Shown piece after piece: positions 26,190 to 36,057 of a stretch of 64,000 nt of DNA. The notes below the pieces were generated by a model. The model was not told the DNA's origin. It saw only the letters and a program-made list of their open reading frames with translations, and made no database searches. The stretch comes from Pedobacter sp. PF22-3 (lineage in GTDB: Bacteria > Bacteroidota > Bacteroidia > Sphingobacteriales > Sphingobacteriaceae): NCBI RefSeq assembly GCF_026239555.1, contig NZ_JAPIVP010000001.1:186001-250000 (forward strand), read 5' to 3'. The stretch's first letter is position 1. Every line of letters begins with the position of its first letter. The position numbers were made by a program, and so were the translations under genes.

Positions 26190-27401
26190 CTAATGATATT
26201 TCTTTAAACTCCTCAAGCAAATAAACAACCCAATCAATGTTAAAACCGCGCTCAATATAAACGGTGCTCCAGGGAAATAAACCTGTGCTTTCCCTTCTAT
26301 AAAATAAGCGAAAATATGTGTCATTACCCATGGCGCAAATATGGCTGCCAAACTTTGTAAACCGGTTAAAACACCTTGCATTTCGCCCTGCGCATTGGAA
26401 GGCACCTGATTGGAAATGAGTCCCTGCATAGCGGGGCCACCGATTCCGGCCAAACCATAAGGTACCATAAAGGCGAACATCATCCAGCCTTTTGACGCAA
26501 AAGCAAAGGCTGTAAAGCCGATTACATATAAAATCAGGCCAAAATAAACCGCTTTCTTTTCTCCAATTTTTGGCAAGATTACCCTGATTAAACCTCCCTG
26601 TACAATTCCAATCACCAGCCCCACAAAACCCAGCGAATAACCCACCCATGCCGCATCCCAGTCAAATTTCTCCATTGTATAAAATGTCCAGTTCGATTGC
26701 ACAGAGTGACTTGCGAAATACAATAAGAATAAAGTAATCATTAAACCCAGTAAGGCCGGGTACTTACCGATACTAACCAGTGAGCCAATCGGATTAGCCC
26801 TTTTCCATTCGAAAGCCCTGCGCTTTTCAACCGGTAATGACTCAGGTAATATAAAATAACCATAAAGCCAGTTAATCAAAGATAAACCTGCAGCAATCAT
26901 AAAAGGAACCCGGGTACCGAAATGGCTAAATGCACCACCTAAAACCGGACCTAAAATAAAACCTACACCAAAAGCAGCACCAACCAGACCGAAATTCTGC
27001 GCTCTTTTCTCAGGAGGCGAAACATCTGCTATATAAGCCTGAGCAGTGGTAAAACTCGCTCCGGTAATCCCAGCGATAATTCTTCCTACAAACAACCAAA
27101 CAATTGAAGGAGCGAAAGCCAGAAAGATATAATCGATACCCAACCCGAATAACGAACTCAATAATACCGGCCGCCGACCGTAACGATCGCTTAAAGCACC
27201 AATAATCGGCGAAAAGATAAATTGAACGGATGCATAAGCTAAAGTGAGCCAACCACCGTATTCTGCTGCCAAACCAAAACCACCTCCTGTAAAATCCTGT
27301 ATAAGTTTTGGTAAAACCGGAATAATGATCCCAAAGCCTGTAAAATCGATCAGGAGAGTGACCATAATAAAACTCATTGCAGATTTCTTTTCGTTTGCCA
27401 T
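26190..27401 (-). CDS. MFS transporter, TetA-like
   Basis: A 403-residue, 12-helix major facilitator. The N-terminal segment LIDFTGFGIIIPVLP, the loop motif GALSDRYGRRPVLL and RIIAGITGASFTTAQAYIAD resemble the TCR/TetA drug:H+ antiporter family. It may export drugs or metabolites, but specificity is not readable, and such homologues are often not resistance genes. The start is ATG 27401 (MANEKKS); a TTG seven codons upstream adds residues lacking a counterpart. No TetR-type regulator is adjacent. Confidence 0.88.
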   Translation of the reverse strand: MANEKKSAMSFIMVTLLIDFTGFGIIIPVLPKLIQDFTGGGFGLAAEYGGWLTLAYASVQFIFSPIIGALSDRYGRRPVLLSSLFGLGIDYIFLAFAPSIVWLFVGRIIAGITGASFTTAQAYIADVSPPEKRAQNFGLVGAAFGVGFILGPVLGGAFSHFGTRVPFMIAAGLSLINWLYGYFILPESLPVEKRRAFEWKRANPIGSLVSIGKYPALLGLMITLFLLYFASHSVQSNWTFYTMEKFDWDAAWVGYSLGFVGLVIGIVQGGLIRVILPKIGEKKAVYFGLILYVIGFTAFAFASKGWMMFAFMVPYGLAGIGGPAMQGLISNQVPSNAQGEMQGVLTGLQSLAAIFAPWVMTHIFAYFIEGKAQVYFPGAPFILSAVLTLIGLFICLRSLKKYH

Positions 27402-27464
27402 CTTATAAAAGTTGAAAAGCAAAAGTATCAGAATTACTTAAGAATGTAAATTTTAGTTCTACAA

Positions 27465-27742
27465 ACCTATCAGGTTTAAAAAAGCTGTGAGGTTTAAATC
27501 AGTATATCAATACAGAACCCCTGTTCGTAAACCTGATATAGCGAAAAGCCCGCAACCCGATTTAAGCACCGTCTATGTTGTCTCTTATTGAGTGCTTGCT
27601 TGTTTCACAGGTTTCATCGGGGAGGACTTGAAGCGGTAGCAGGGCTGCAGACCGCCACCTACATGGTACCCTACATTTCCAAAAAAATATCAACCCAATC
27701 TGACGAACCTCGCAGTTTTCAAAACCTAAACAGGTCTAAATC
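27465..27742. repeat. repeat composite with nested hairpins
   Basis: Two 'acctnncaggttt'-type inverted segments (about 27465-27500 and 27703-27742) flank a GC-richer core. In the core AGCCC (27547) can pair with GGGCT (27642), CCCGA (27556) with TCGGG (27617) and AAGCAC (27564) with GTGCTT (27592), forming nested stems. A competing hairpin GCGGT/ACCGC spans 27633-27655. It lies in the 513-nt gap before gyrA. It could be a structured RNA or a mobile palindromic repeat; no convincing gene is present. Confidence 0.5.
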
Positions 27743-27914
27743 AAAAACTCTTAAACTAGCCTTCAGTAACTTAAAATTACATCGGGACTAAAAAACCTAT
27801 AACAAAGGTCAAAAATTTTCCACAATGCCTTAATCCGGCTAAATTTTGCTAAATTCGCAAGGTTATAGTAATACCCTTTTTTAATATCGTTTTAAGTAGC
27901 GAGAATAATAATTT

Positions 27915-30509
27915 ATGGCAGAAGATTTAGAAAATCAGCAGAACGACAAAATCATTCAAATTAACATAGAAGAGCAGATGAAATCGGCCTACATTGATTA
28001 TTCAATGTCGGTAATCGTATCAAGGGCTTTGCCTGATGTACGCGATGGATTGAAACCAGTACACCGCCGTGTGCTCTACGGCATGTTGGGTTTAGGTGTA
28101 ACCAGCGGAAAACCTTATAAAAAATCTGCCCGTATTGTGGGTGAGGTTTTAGGTAAGTATCACCCACACGGTGATGCATCGGTATATTTTACCATGGTTC
28201 GTATGGCTCAGGATTGGAGTTTACGTTATCCAATGGTAGATGGTCAGGGTAACTTTGGCCACATCGATGGTGATTCGCCGGCCGCAATGCGTTATACCGA
28301 GGCACGTTTTAGCAAACTTGCCGAAGAAATGGTTGCAGATATCAATAAAGATACGGTAGATTTTCAATTAAACTTTGATGATACAGAGCAGGAGCCAACG
28401 GTTTTACCTGCAAAAATACCTAACCTTTTAGTTAACGGTTCTTCTGGTATTGCGGTAGGTATGGCCACTAACATGGCGCCACACAACTTAACGGAAGTAA
28501 TTGATGGCGTGGTTAACTATATTGACAACAGAGACATCACCATTGAGGAATTAATGAAGTTTGTAAAGGCTCCTGATTTCCCTACAGGTGGTATTATTTA
28601 CGGCTATACGGGTGTAAAAGAAGCATTTGAAACCGGTCGCGGACGTATTGTAATGCGTGCAAAAGCAGAAATCGAAAGCATTAAAGACCGTGAAGTAATT
28701 ATTGTTACCGAAATTCCGTACCAGGTAAACAAAGCCCAGATGATTGAGCGTACTGCTGAATTGGTTGGCGAGAAAAAACTGGAAGGTATATCGAACATTA
28801 AAGACGAATCGAACAAAGATGGTATCCGTATCGTGTACGAGATCAAACGCGATGCCAATGCTTCTATCGTTTTAAATAACCTATATAAATATACAGCCTT
28901 ACAAACCTCATTCAGTGTAAATAACATTGCACTGGTAAAAGGTCGTCCGCAGATGTTGAATCTTAAAGATTTGATTGTACACTTTGTGGATCACCGCCAT
29001 GATGTAATTGTTCGCCGTACCAGATACGAATTGGCCGAGGCTGAAAAACGTGCTCACATTTTAGAAGGTTATTTAATTGCTTTAGATCATTTAGATGAAG
29101 TAATTAAATTGATCCGTGCATCTGAAACGCCAGAGGAAGCCCGTTTAGGCTTAATGGAGAAATTCGGTCTGAGCGACCTTCAGGCACGTGCCATCCTGGA
29201 TATGACATTGCGTCGTTTAACCGGACTGGAGCGTGATAAGATTAAAGAAGAATATGCCGAATTAATGAAAACCATCGAATACTTGAAATCTATTTTAGCA
29301 GATGAAGGTTTGCGGATGAAGATTATCAAGGATGAACTGGAAGAAGTGAAGCAGAAATTTGGTGATGAACGCAGAACTACAATCGTTCATTCAGCTGAAG
29401 ACATGAGTATGGAAGATTTCATCGACGATGAAGAAGTTGTGATCACCATCTCTCATGAGGGTTACGTTAAGCGTACGCCGGCAAGCGAATTTAAAGCGCA
29501 GGGCAGGGGTGGTAAAGGTTCTAAAGGCAGTACCTCAAGAAATGAAGATTTTATTGAGCACATGCTGGTAGCCACCAACCACAATTATATGTTATTCTTT
29601 ACCGAAGCCGGAAGATGTTTCTGGTTAAGGGTGTACGAAATTCCGGAAGGCTCGCGAACCAGTAAAGGAAGGGCAATACAGAATATCATCAACATCCCGA
29701 AAGAAGAGAAAATTAAGGCTTATATTAAAGTTAAAAACCTTAAAGACCAGGAATATTTAGAGAACAACTTCATCATTATGTGTACTAAAAAAGGTACCAT
29801 TAAGAAAACTTCTCTTGAAGCATATTCACGTCCACGTGTAAATGGTATCAATGCCATTAACATTAACGAAGGCGATATCTTGTTAGAAGCTTGTTTAACT
29901 AACGGACAAAGTGAAATTGTTATGGCATTGCGCTCAGGCAGGGCTATCCGTTTCAACGAAAGTACCGTTCGTCCGATGGGTAGAACTGCTACCGGTGTAC
30001 GTGGTGTAAGGCTTGCGCACGATCAGGATGAAGTTGTTGGCATGATTGCTGTAAACAATCCTGAAGTTACGGTGTTAGTAGTATCAGAAAAAGGATACGG
30101 TAAACGTACCGATATTGAAGATTACCGTGTAACCAACCGTGGTGGTAAAGGGGTAAAAACAATTAACGTTACTGAAAAAACCGGACAATTAGTTTCTATA
30201 AAAGACGTTACTGATAGCGAAGATTTGATGATCATTAACCGTTCAGGCATTGTAATCAGAATTCCTGTGTCTGCGCTAAGGGTAATGGGCCGTGCCACAC
30301 AAGGGGTTCGTTTAATCTCGCTAAAAGGTGATGATGAGATTGCTTCGGTAACTAAAATCGATCACGAGGAAGACGAAGAAGAAACAGTTGATTTAACTGA
30401 TGTTGTAGTTACAGACGGCGAAGAACTGGAAGCGGATACTACAGCAGAAGCTGATGATACTGAGGAAGAAGAGGGCGAATCAGATAACGAAACGGAAGAA
30501 GAAAATTAA
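27915..30509 (+). CDS. gyrA: DNA gyrase subunit A
   Basis: An 864-residue GyrA. The catalytic Tyr127 is in [10 protein letters not shown]. The N-terminal breakage-reunion domain includes [17 protein letters not shown] (83-99). The C-terminal DNA-wrapping beta-pinwheel carries the GyrA box QGRGGKG. The last 50 residues are strongly acidic (EEDEEET to the end), longer than many relatives. Positions equivalent to E. coli Ser83 and Asp87 are Ala88 and Phe92. gyrB is not in the window. Two TPR genes follow on the same strand after 26 nt. Confidence 0.98.
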   Translation: MAEDLENQQNDKIIQINIEEQMKSAYIDYSMSVIVSRALPDVRDGLKPVHRRVLYGMLGLGVTSGKPYKKSARIVGEVLGKYHPHGDASVYFTMVRMAQDWSLRYPMVDGQGNFGHIDGDSPAAMRYTEARFSKLAEEMVADINKDTVDFQLNFDDTEQEPTVLPAKIPNLLVNGSSGIAVGMATNMAPHNLTEVIDGVVNYIDNRDITIEELMKFVKAPDFPTGGIIYGYTGVKEAFETGRGRIVMRAKAEIESIKDREVIIVTEIPYQVNKAQMIERTAELVGEKKLEGISNIKDESNKDGIRIVYEIKRDANASIVLNNLYKYTALQTSFSVNNIALVKGRPQMLNLKDLIVHFVDHRHDVIVRRTRYELAEAEKRAHILEGYLIALDHLDEVIKLIRASETPEEARLGLMEKFGLSDLQARAILDMTLRRLTGLERDKIKEEYAELMKTIEYLKSILADEGLRMKIIKDELEEVKQKFGDERRTTIVHSAEDMSMEDFIDDEEVVITISHEGYVKRTPASEFKAQGRGGKGSKGSTSRNEDFIEHMLVATNHNYMLFFTEAGRCFWLRVYEIPEGSRTSKGRAIQNIINIPKEEKIKAYIKVKNLKDQEYLENNFIIMCTKKGTIKKTSLEAYSRPRVNGINAININEGDILLEACLTNGQSEIVMALRSGRAIRFNESTVRPMGRTATGVRGVRLAHDQDEVVGMIAVNNPEVTVLVVSEKGYGKRTDIEDYRVTNRGGKGVKTINVTEKTGQLVSIKDVTDSEDLMIINRSGIVIRIPVSALRVMGRATQGVRLISLKGDDEIASVTKIDHEEDEEETVDLTDVVVTDGEELEADTTAEADDTEEEEGESDNETEEEN

Positions 30510-30535
30510 CTAAAAATAAGATTAGAATAAAAATT

Positions 30536-31624
30536 ATGAAAAGAGTATTTCTAAGTATAGTTTTAGCAGGTGCGGTAAGCGCTGCATTTGCTCAGAAAAG
30601 TGAAGTTAATGCCGCGAAAAATGATTGGAACATGTTCCAGCTAACCAATTCTAGTGCAACAACTCCATTAGCAAAGAAACTTGAAGCTTTAGCAAAAGGC
30701 ATAGCCCATACTGATAAAGCTATTGCTGATGAAAAATCTAAGGTAATGCCTGAAGCTTGGTCTTACCGTGCATTATTTGCTTCATCTGCAGCAATTTTAG
30801 ATTCAACAAGTACTGCAAATGCTGATGCAAATTTAAAAATTGCTCAGGATGCAATTGTAGAAGCAAAGAAATTAGATACTAAGGGAAGTGAAAAAGATAA
30901 TATTAGTTTAGCTGAAACAAATGTTAGCAACGCAGTAAGGAATGGTGGTGTAATTGCCTATAACAAAAAGGATTACAAAACAGCTTATGAAAAATTTGTG
31001 GCTGCAACAGTAATTAACCCACAAGATACTGCAATGTATTTAAATGCGGGTATTGCGGCTAGGAATATCGAAGATTATCCAGGTATGATTACTCAATTTA
31101 AAAAAGTAATCTCTTTAAATTCACCACAGTCTAAAGATTTATATTCTGAGATCATAAATGCTACTTTAAGCAAGCAAAAAGATACAACTGCGGCTTTAGC
31201 GGTAATTAAAGAAGCAAGTGCAAAATTCCCTGAAAATACAGACTGGATCAAAACTGAAACACAGATTTATATTGATAGGGGTGATGCAGCAAAATCAGAG
31301 CAGATGTTAACAGCGTTGGCCACAAAAGAGCCAAACAATCCTAGCTACCAGGTTTTATTAGGTAATATCTATTTCAGTCAGGCTTTAAAATTACAGGCTG
31401 ACAGAAATAAAATCGACCCTAAAAAAGTGAAAGAATTTAATGAAGTAACTGGTAAAATGAATGCTTTGTTAGATAAATCGCTTCCTTTTTATAAAAAAGC
31501 TTTAGAAGTTGATGCTAAAAACCAAGGAGCCTTAGAAACGTTGAAAACGATCTATGCTTTTAGAAACGATACTAAAAATTACGAAGATATCAAGAAACGT
31601 TTAGACGCATTGCCTAAACAATAA
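30536..31624 (+). CDS. secreted TPR-repeat protein
   Basis: A 362-residue protein with signal peptide 1-19 (VFLSIVLAGAVSAAFAQ), then helical tetratricopeptide-like repeats, clearest around NPQDTAMYLNAGIAARNIED, PENTDWIKTETQIYIDRGD and PNNPSYQVLLGNIYF. It is presumably periplasmic and a protein-protein scaffold. It follows gyrA by 26 nt and ends in a strong terminator, so it probably shares the gyrA transcript. Its closest visible relative is the next gene. No enzyme motif is seen. Confidence 0.82.
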   Translation: MKRVFLSIVLAGAVSAAFAQKSEVNAAKNDWNMFQLTNSSATTPLAKKLEALAKGIAHTDKAIADEKSKVMPEAWSYRALFASSAAILDSTSTANADANLKIAQDAIVEAKKLDTKGSEKDNISLAETNVSNAVRNGGVIAYNKKDYKTAYEKFVAATVINPQDTAMYLNAGIAARNIEDYPGMITQFKKVISLNSPQSKDLYSEIINATLSKQKDTTAALAVIKEASAKFPENTDWIKTETQIYIDRGDAAKSEQMLTALATKEPNNPSYQVLLGNIYFSQALKLQADRNKIDPKKVKEFNEVTGKMNALLDKSLPFYKKALEVDAKNQGALETLKTIYAFRNDTKNYEDIKKRLDALPKQ

Positions 31625-31642
31625 TTCTGATACGATCTAAAA

Positions 31643-31676
31643 AAAGAGCCCCGAAATTTCGGGGCTCTTTTTTTTA
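31643..31676 (+). terminator. strong terminator between TPR paralogues
   Basis: A 14-bp perfect stem, AAAGAGCCCCGAAA/TTTCGGGGCTCTTT, is followed by a run of Ts. Confidence 0.9.
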
Positions 31677-31721
31677 TGTTTATTTTTATGGTTTATTACG
31701 GTTTTATCACATTATTAGCCC

Positions 31722-32867
31722 ATGCAAAATTGCTTTAAAATATCATTAATCGCCTTAATTTTCGTCTCTTTTAATGCTGTAGCCCAAAAAAGCCAGATCT
31801 TAATTGCCCGGAATGCCGTAGGCAAGTTACAGGCATCTATTGCCAATAAAGAAGATGAGAAAAAGCAATTAAACATTATAAATGAAGGTTTAAAGGCAAT
31901 TGAAGCTGCGGAAAAAGATAATAAAACTAAAAACTGGGCCGAAACCTGGTCAATAAAGTCTTATCTGATGTCGTTCGCCACCTTAATCGATACCGATCCT
32001 AATAATGCGAATAAGTATTATGATAATGCAATTGATGCTGTTGCCAAAGCGAAGTCACTTGACCGCTATGATGACAATTCGGGATTAATTAAGGCTTCCA
32101 ACCACAATATTCTCATCAAAAAGCAAGAAAAAGGCAACGAAGCATTCTTTAACAATGACTTTAAAGAAGCATTTGCAGATTTAAAGGAAGTTGGCGATAA
32201 TTTCCCGGCAGATACAACTTTAGCCTTAAATACTGCCATTTGCGCCTTAAATATTCAGGCTTATGATGACGCTTTAACTTATTTTAAGCGCGCTAAAGAA
32301 AACGGAATTAAAAATCCATCTGTTTTTCAAAAAATGGCGCAAATGTATGTGGTTAAATCGGAAAGTGAAACTGCGATAAAAACACTGGAAGACGGACTGG
32401 CGCTTAATCCATTTAACCGTTTTTTAACCAACGATTATATCAATCTGTTACTTGATACCGAGAATTTCAGTAAAGCACAGGGACTAATTGAAAGCAATTT
32501 AAAAGTAGAAAAAGGAAATAAATTACTGTATTTTCTTTATGGATACCTGCAACAGGTTGGCGGAAATGATGCCACAGCAATTTTAGCTTACGATAAAGCA
32601 TTATCTACCGATCAGAATTATTTTGACGCGCTATATCAACTGAGCTTAGCGTATATCAATACAGCTAACGAAACTCTGAGTAAAAATGAAGCAGATAAAG
32701 CGGCTAAATATAATGGATTAATTAACCATGCGCAATTTGCTTTGCAGCGTGCCAATGAGATTAATCCGAACGATAAAAGAACTGTTCAGTTACTGATTGA
32801 TATCTATACGAGAAAGAAAGCTACCGACAAAGTTCAGGAGCTAAATCGAAAACTTCAGGAATTATAA
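31722..32867 (+). CDS. secreted TPR-repeat protein (paralogue)
   Basis: A 381-residue protein with signal peptide 1-21 (ISLIALIFVSFNAVAQ) and TPR-like helices. It aligns with the preceding protein: both have an early W-x-x-K/R-S/A-Y/L segment (AETWSIKSYLMSF against PEAWSYRALFASS), then KAKSLD/AKKLD and FKEAF/YKTAYEKF. This points to tandem duplication. It has its own transcription unit, being separated by a terminator. Function is unknown, presumably envelope scaffolding. Confidence 0.8.
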   Translation: MQNCFKISLIALIFVSFNAVAQKSQILIARNAVGKLQASIANKEDEKKQLNIINEGLKAIEAAEKDNKTKNWAETWSIKSYLMSFATLIDTDPNNANKYYDNAIDAVAKAKSLDRYDDNSGLIKASNHNILIKKQEKGNEAFFNNDFKEAFADLKEVGDNFPADTTLALNTAICALNIQAYDDALTYFKRAKENGIKNPSVFQKMAQMYVVKSESETAIKTLEDGLALNPFNRFLTNDYINLLLDTENFSKAQGLIESNLKVEKGNKLLYFLYGYLQQVGGNDATAILAYDKALSTDQNYFDALYQLSLAYINTANETLSKNEADKAAKYNGLINHAQFALQRANEINPNDKRTVQLLIDIYTRKKATDKVQELNRKLQEL

Positions 32868-33091
32868 TTGATTGAAATTTAAGAAAATGGGATAGTAATG
32901 AAATCTTAAACTTAACATAATATTAATTATGAGACAAAATATAAATTTAGTATTTCTATCTGATTATTTATATTTTTAGTGGTGATTAACTTATAGTGTC
33001 CGAAAAAAATTGTGATCTGCTAATAAGACCAATCGTGATAAATTTATCCGATATAACAGCCATTTGCATACACGATAATAAATTTAAGAAA

Positions 33092-34009
33092 ATGATCATC
33101 ACAGATAAAGAAATACAAGCTGATTATCTTAATAGAATTAACCGAGTGTTTGAATTTATTGACGAAAACCTGGATGCTGATTTGTCATTAAATAAAATTT
33201 CAGAAATTGCTTTTTTCTCTCCTTTCCACTTTCATAGGATTTTCAAATTTATTACGGGTGAAACATTGAATGAATATGTAAACAGGCAGAAAATAGAGCA
33301 ATCAGCTTTAGCCGTGTTGCATAAAAACTTAACAATGTCTGAAATAGCACACAGATACGGGTTTAATGATAATTCTTCCTTTTCAAGAGCTTTTAAAAAG
33401 TATTTCGGAACAAGTCCAACAAAATTTAAACTGCAAAATCCAAATAGACATAGCAAGATTTGTCAACTTGAAAGCAAGAACGGACAAGAGTATCCCAACT
33501 ACGAAAAATACATTTGCATCATTAATGATCTCAAAAGATGGATAAAAATGAACGCAAAAATTGAAATTAAAGAAATGCCAAATATGAATTTGGCTTATGT
33601 ATCAAGTATTGGAATACAAAACCTTGAATCTGCTTATCAAAAATTAATTAAATGGGCTACGCCTCAAGGTTTGATGAATATGCAAACTAAAATTGTTAGG
33701 ATTTACCACGACAGTTTTAAAGTTACAGAAGCCAACAAAGTAAGAATGAGTGCTTCGATTTTGCTTAATAAACCAGTTGATGTAAATGCCGAAATCGGAC
33801 TAACTTCAATTCAAAAAGGAAAATTTATTGTAGGTAGTTTTGAAATTGGCCTGAATGAATTTGAGCAATCATGGACGGGACTGTTTTTATGGATGAACGA
33901 AAACGGATATAAAAGCGTGGATAAAAAGCCTTTTGAGATCTATCACAACAACTTTAATGAACATCCTGAGAAAAAATGTATTGTAGATTTTCATATTCAA
34001 ATCGGATAA
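33092..34009 (+). CDS. AraC-family regulator with GyrI-like domain
   Basis: A 305-residue regulator. Two helix-turn-helix units make up the AraC DNA-binding domain near the N-terminus, visible in LSLNKISEIAFFSPFHFHRI and MSEIAHRYGFNDNSSFSRAF. The C-terminal 150 residues form a GyrI-like/effector-binding domain (IEIKEMPNMNLAYVSSIG), as in Rob/SoxS-type multidrug regulators. I chose ATG 33092; a GTG at 32996 would add 32 residues without family support. It probably senses a small hydrophobic molecule. The hydrolase gene 180 nt downstream is a candidate target. Confidence 0.88.
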   Translation: MIITDKEIQADYLNRINRVFEFIDENLDADLSLNKISEIAFFSPFHFHRIFKFITGETLNEYVNRQKIEQSALAVLHKNLTMSEIAHRYGFNDNSSFSRAFKKYFGTSPTKFKLQNPNRHSKICQLESKNGQEYPNYEKYICIINDLKRWIKMNAKIEIKEMPNMNLAYVSSIGIQNLESAYQKLIKWATPQGLMNMQTKIVRIYHDSFKVTEANKVRMSASILLNKPVDVNAEIGLTSIQKGKFIVGSFEIGLNEFEQSWTGLFLWMNENGYKSVDKKPFEIYHNNFNEHPEKKCIVDFHIQIG

Positions 34010-34188
34010 TATCATATTTAGCTACTAGCGTTAGTTTTCGTATACAAACCAGCATTAATAATGTTATTGAACTTTTATTACCAGGCCAATTTAATGCCTT
34101 TTAATGCTCAAACATGATCACAATACTTCGATCTTAATGTCAAAAGTATGTCCATTAAACAGAAAAAATAAAACCTAATATTTAAAAA

Positions 34189-35043
34189 ATGACTGATTTT
34201 TTTGTAGGCAGCAAGCAATTGATCATTAGAGATGAAATGAAAAACATTTCCTTCCCTGTTTTATTACATTACCCGACTAATGAAGAATCTAGGCCCATCG
34301 CATTTGGACCTTACATAATGAATGTGAGTCCTGATGCAGAAATTATAGAAAAACAATTTCCACTTGTAATTATTTCACACGGTAATGGAGGCTCACATCT
34401 TTTATACAGGACAATAAGCACACATTTAGCAAAGAATGGCTACATCGTTGCAATGCTCGAACATTATGGCAATAACCGTAATAACAATACTTTAGAGAAC
34501 ACAACCGAAAATCTTATAAATCGTCCCAGGCACGTAAGTTTGACAATTGATTTTCTACTCTCCGACAAATCGTTTAGCAGAAATATCTTGCAAAACAAAA
34601 TCGGGGTTATAGGGCATTCAATGGGTGGTTATACTGCTCTGGCATTGGCAGGCGGAATTCCTCGAACAAAGGAAGGGCTTGTGGTTGAAGTTGCATCAGA
34701 TCCAAGAGTTAAAGCTATAGTATTACTTGCACCTGGTGTGGGCTGGTTTATGAACTCATTGAACAGAGTGGCAATTCCAATTCTTATGCTTACTGCTGAA
34801 CATGATCCAGTTACACCGAAATGGAACGGTGAGATTGTGATAAACTGTATATCAGACAAATCAAAATTAACATTCAAAGAGATCGAAAATGCAGGGCACT
34901 TTTCATTTTTGAGTCCGTTTCCAGCTACAATGAAAAATGTAAATTTTCTTCCTTCAACTGATCCAACAGGATTTGACAGAGAAAAATTCCATGAAGAGCT
35001 TCCAATAGATATACTTGACTTTTTAAATGAGAACTTGAATTGA
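34189..35043 (+). CDS. alpha/beta hydrolase (dienelactone hydrolase-like)
   Basis: A 284-residue alpha/beta hydrolase with a complete triad: Ser144 in GHSMGGY, Asp206 in LTAEHDPVTP and His237 in NAGHFSF. The oxyanion loop is HGNGG (64-68). Its overall layout is like the predicted dienelactone hydrolase group (COG4188), which acts on esters. There is no signal peptide, so it is cytoplasmic. It sits downstream of an AraC/GyrI regulator on the same strand. Confidence 0.85.
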   Translation: MTDFFVGSKQLIIRDEMKNISFPVLLHYPTNEESRPIAFGPYIMNVSPDAEIIEKQFPLVIISHGNGGSHLLYRTISTHLAKNGYIVAMLEHYGNNRNNNTLENTTENLINRPRHVSLTIDFLLSDKSFSRNILQNKIGVIGHSMGGYTALALAGGIPRTKEGLVVEVASDPRVKAIVLLAPGVGWFMNSLNRVAIPILMLTAEHDPVTPKWNGEIVINCISDKSKLTFKEIENAGHFSFLSPFPATMKNVNFLPSTDPTGFDREKFHEELPIDILDFLNENLN

Positions 35044-35182
35044 AAATTTGTCTGCTCATATACCATTCAATATTTAGTATTAAATCTACTTTAAAATATT
35101 TTAATTAATACTTTTATAATCCTGATTTAACAGATTACCAAAAATATTTTAGGATCTTTATGTTATACTAAAACCATTTATT

Positions 35183-35620
35183 ATGAAAAAGATCATTTCA
35201 ATTTGCATGCTTGTATTATGTGTTGTATCCTTAACAACATATGCTACACCAGAAGTACCAAAACCAGTTAGCAGCACCAAAGCTAAAGTAACTACTTACA
35301 ATGTTCGTTTGGGTTACAGGAATCTTGATGGCAGTGTAACCACTTCAGTATCTACAGAATCACCCGGTTTTACCATTTACAATCAGGAAAGCGGTGATGA
35401 TTATTATGTTGAAAATGGGCCATCTTCGTTCGGAACATTTTTACCTTATCAATTACCTGGTATAATTAACGGTTTACCTGCAGGAACCTATGAGTTTAGC
35501 GCAGAAAGAGGTCAGGGAAACTGGACGGGTTATGGATCTATTACCGTAACCTTATCTCCAGAGATGATAGGCGCTGATGGCTATGTAACGATTTATGTTC
35601 CTATCGCCTGGGAGGAATAA
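35183..35620 (+). CDS. small secreted beta-rich protein, unrecognised
   Basis: A 145-residue protein with an N-terminal signal (about 1-21, cleavage near TTYA-TPE) and a Tyr/Gly/Ser-rich mature part likely to be all-beta (GTYEFSAERGQGNWTGYGSI, VTIYVPIAW). There are no cysteines in the mature part. I do not recognise the family; the fold could be an immunoglobulin-like sandwich. A 12-bp stem hairpin follows 16 nt after the stop. Confidence 0.7.
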   Translation: MKKIISICMLVLCVVSLTTYATPEVPKPVSSTKAKVTTYNVRLGYRNLDGSVTTSVSTESPGFTIYNQESGDDYYVENGPSSFGTFLPYQLPGIINGLPAGTYEFSAERGQGNWTGYGSITVTLSPEMIGADGYVTIYVPIAWEE

Positions 35621-35635
35621 TTTTTTCTGATTAAA

Positions 35636-35668
35636 GTAAATAGTCCTTAATAAATTAGGACTATTTAC
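35636..35668 (+). terminator. terminator after the secreted protein gene
   Basis: A perfect 12-bp stem, GTAAATAGTCCT/AGGACTATTTAC, has a 9-nt loop. Confidence 0.7.
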
Positions 35669-35729
35669 ATAAATTATTCGTTTTTTAACAAATAGATTAA
35701 TATTGCGCAGATAATATTTTCAGTAAAAC

Positions 35730-35779
35730 AATGATATTTTTTCTAACCATTAAGTTAGAAAAAATATCATTCTTTTTTT
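35730..35779. terminator. very long bidirectional hairpin terminator
   Basis: An 18-bp perfect stem (35730-35747 with 35754-35771), 6-nt loop, is followed by CTTTTTTT. It lies between the secreted protein gene and the convergent remnant frame at 35767-36018, whose stop overlaps it. Confidence 0.75.
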
Positions 35780-36018
35780 AGCAACAAAGATGGCAACACA
35801 ATCTTTGATTCCTTTTGCTTATCCTCGTCTTTCCAGTACACTATAAAATTTATCTTCGCTGCAGCTATTTTAAATCCTTTATCAAAATGCTCTTGCAGAA
35901 CGGTTTTGAATTTTTGGGAATATTTAACGAAGAGCTCACCTTGTGCATTTTTAAGGCCATCATCTGAAGGCTGCAAACGCAGACCGCTGTAAATCGAATA
36001 TCTAAATATTGCAATTGG
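35767..36018 (-). pseudogene. 3' remnant of an unrecognised gene
   Basis: An 83-codon frame directly follows an in-frame TAA and has no ATG; the first possible start is a TTG at 35976. Its product (ELFVKYSQKFKTVLQEHFDK, IAAAKINFIVYWKDEDKQKE and an LLLKKE end) has the charge and helix/strand pattern of a real C-terminus, and it ends at a strong terminator. It looks like the tail of a gene whose 5' part was lost when nfi came to lie next to it. A functional 69-aa protein from the TTG is an alternative. Confidence 0.4.
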
Positions 36019-36057
36019 TTAACAAAACAATTTACAATCCTCACTTGTACTAAAAAC

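Noticed and set aside
26190..27401. Tetracycline resistance gene
   Set aside because: Only general TetA-like MFS motifs are visible, and no TetR neighbour; substrate cannot be claimed.
27588..27791. 67-codon plus-strand open frame before gyrA
   Set aside because: It runs through the nested hairpin element and repeat arms, with no domain and a composition unlike neighbouring genes.
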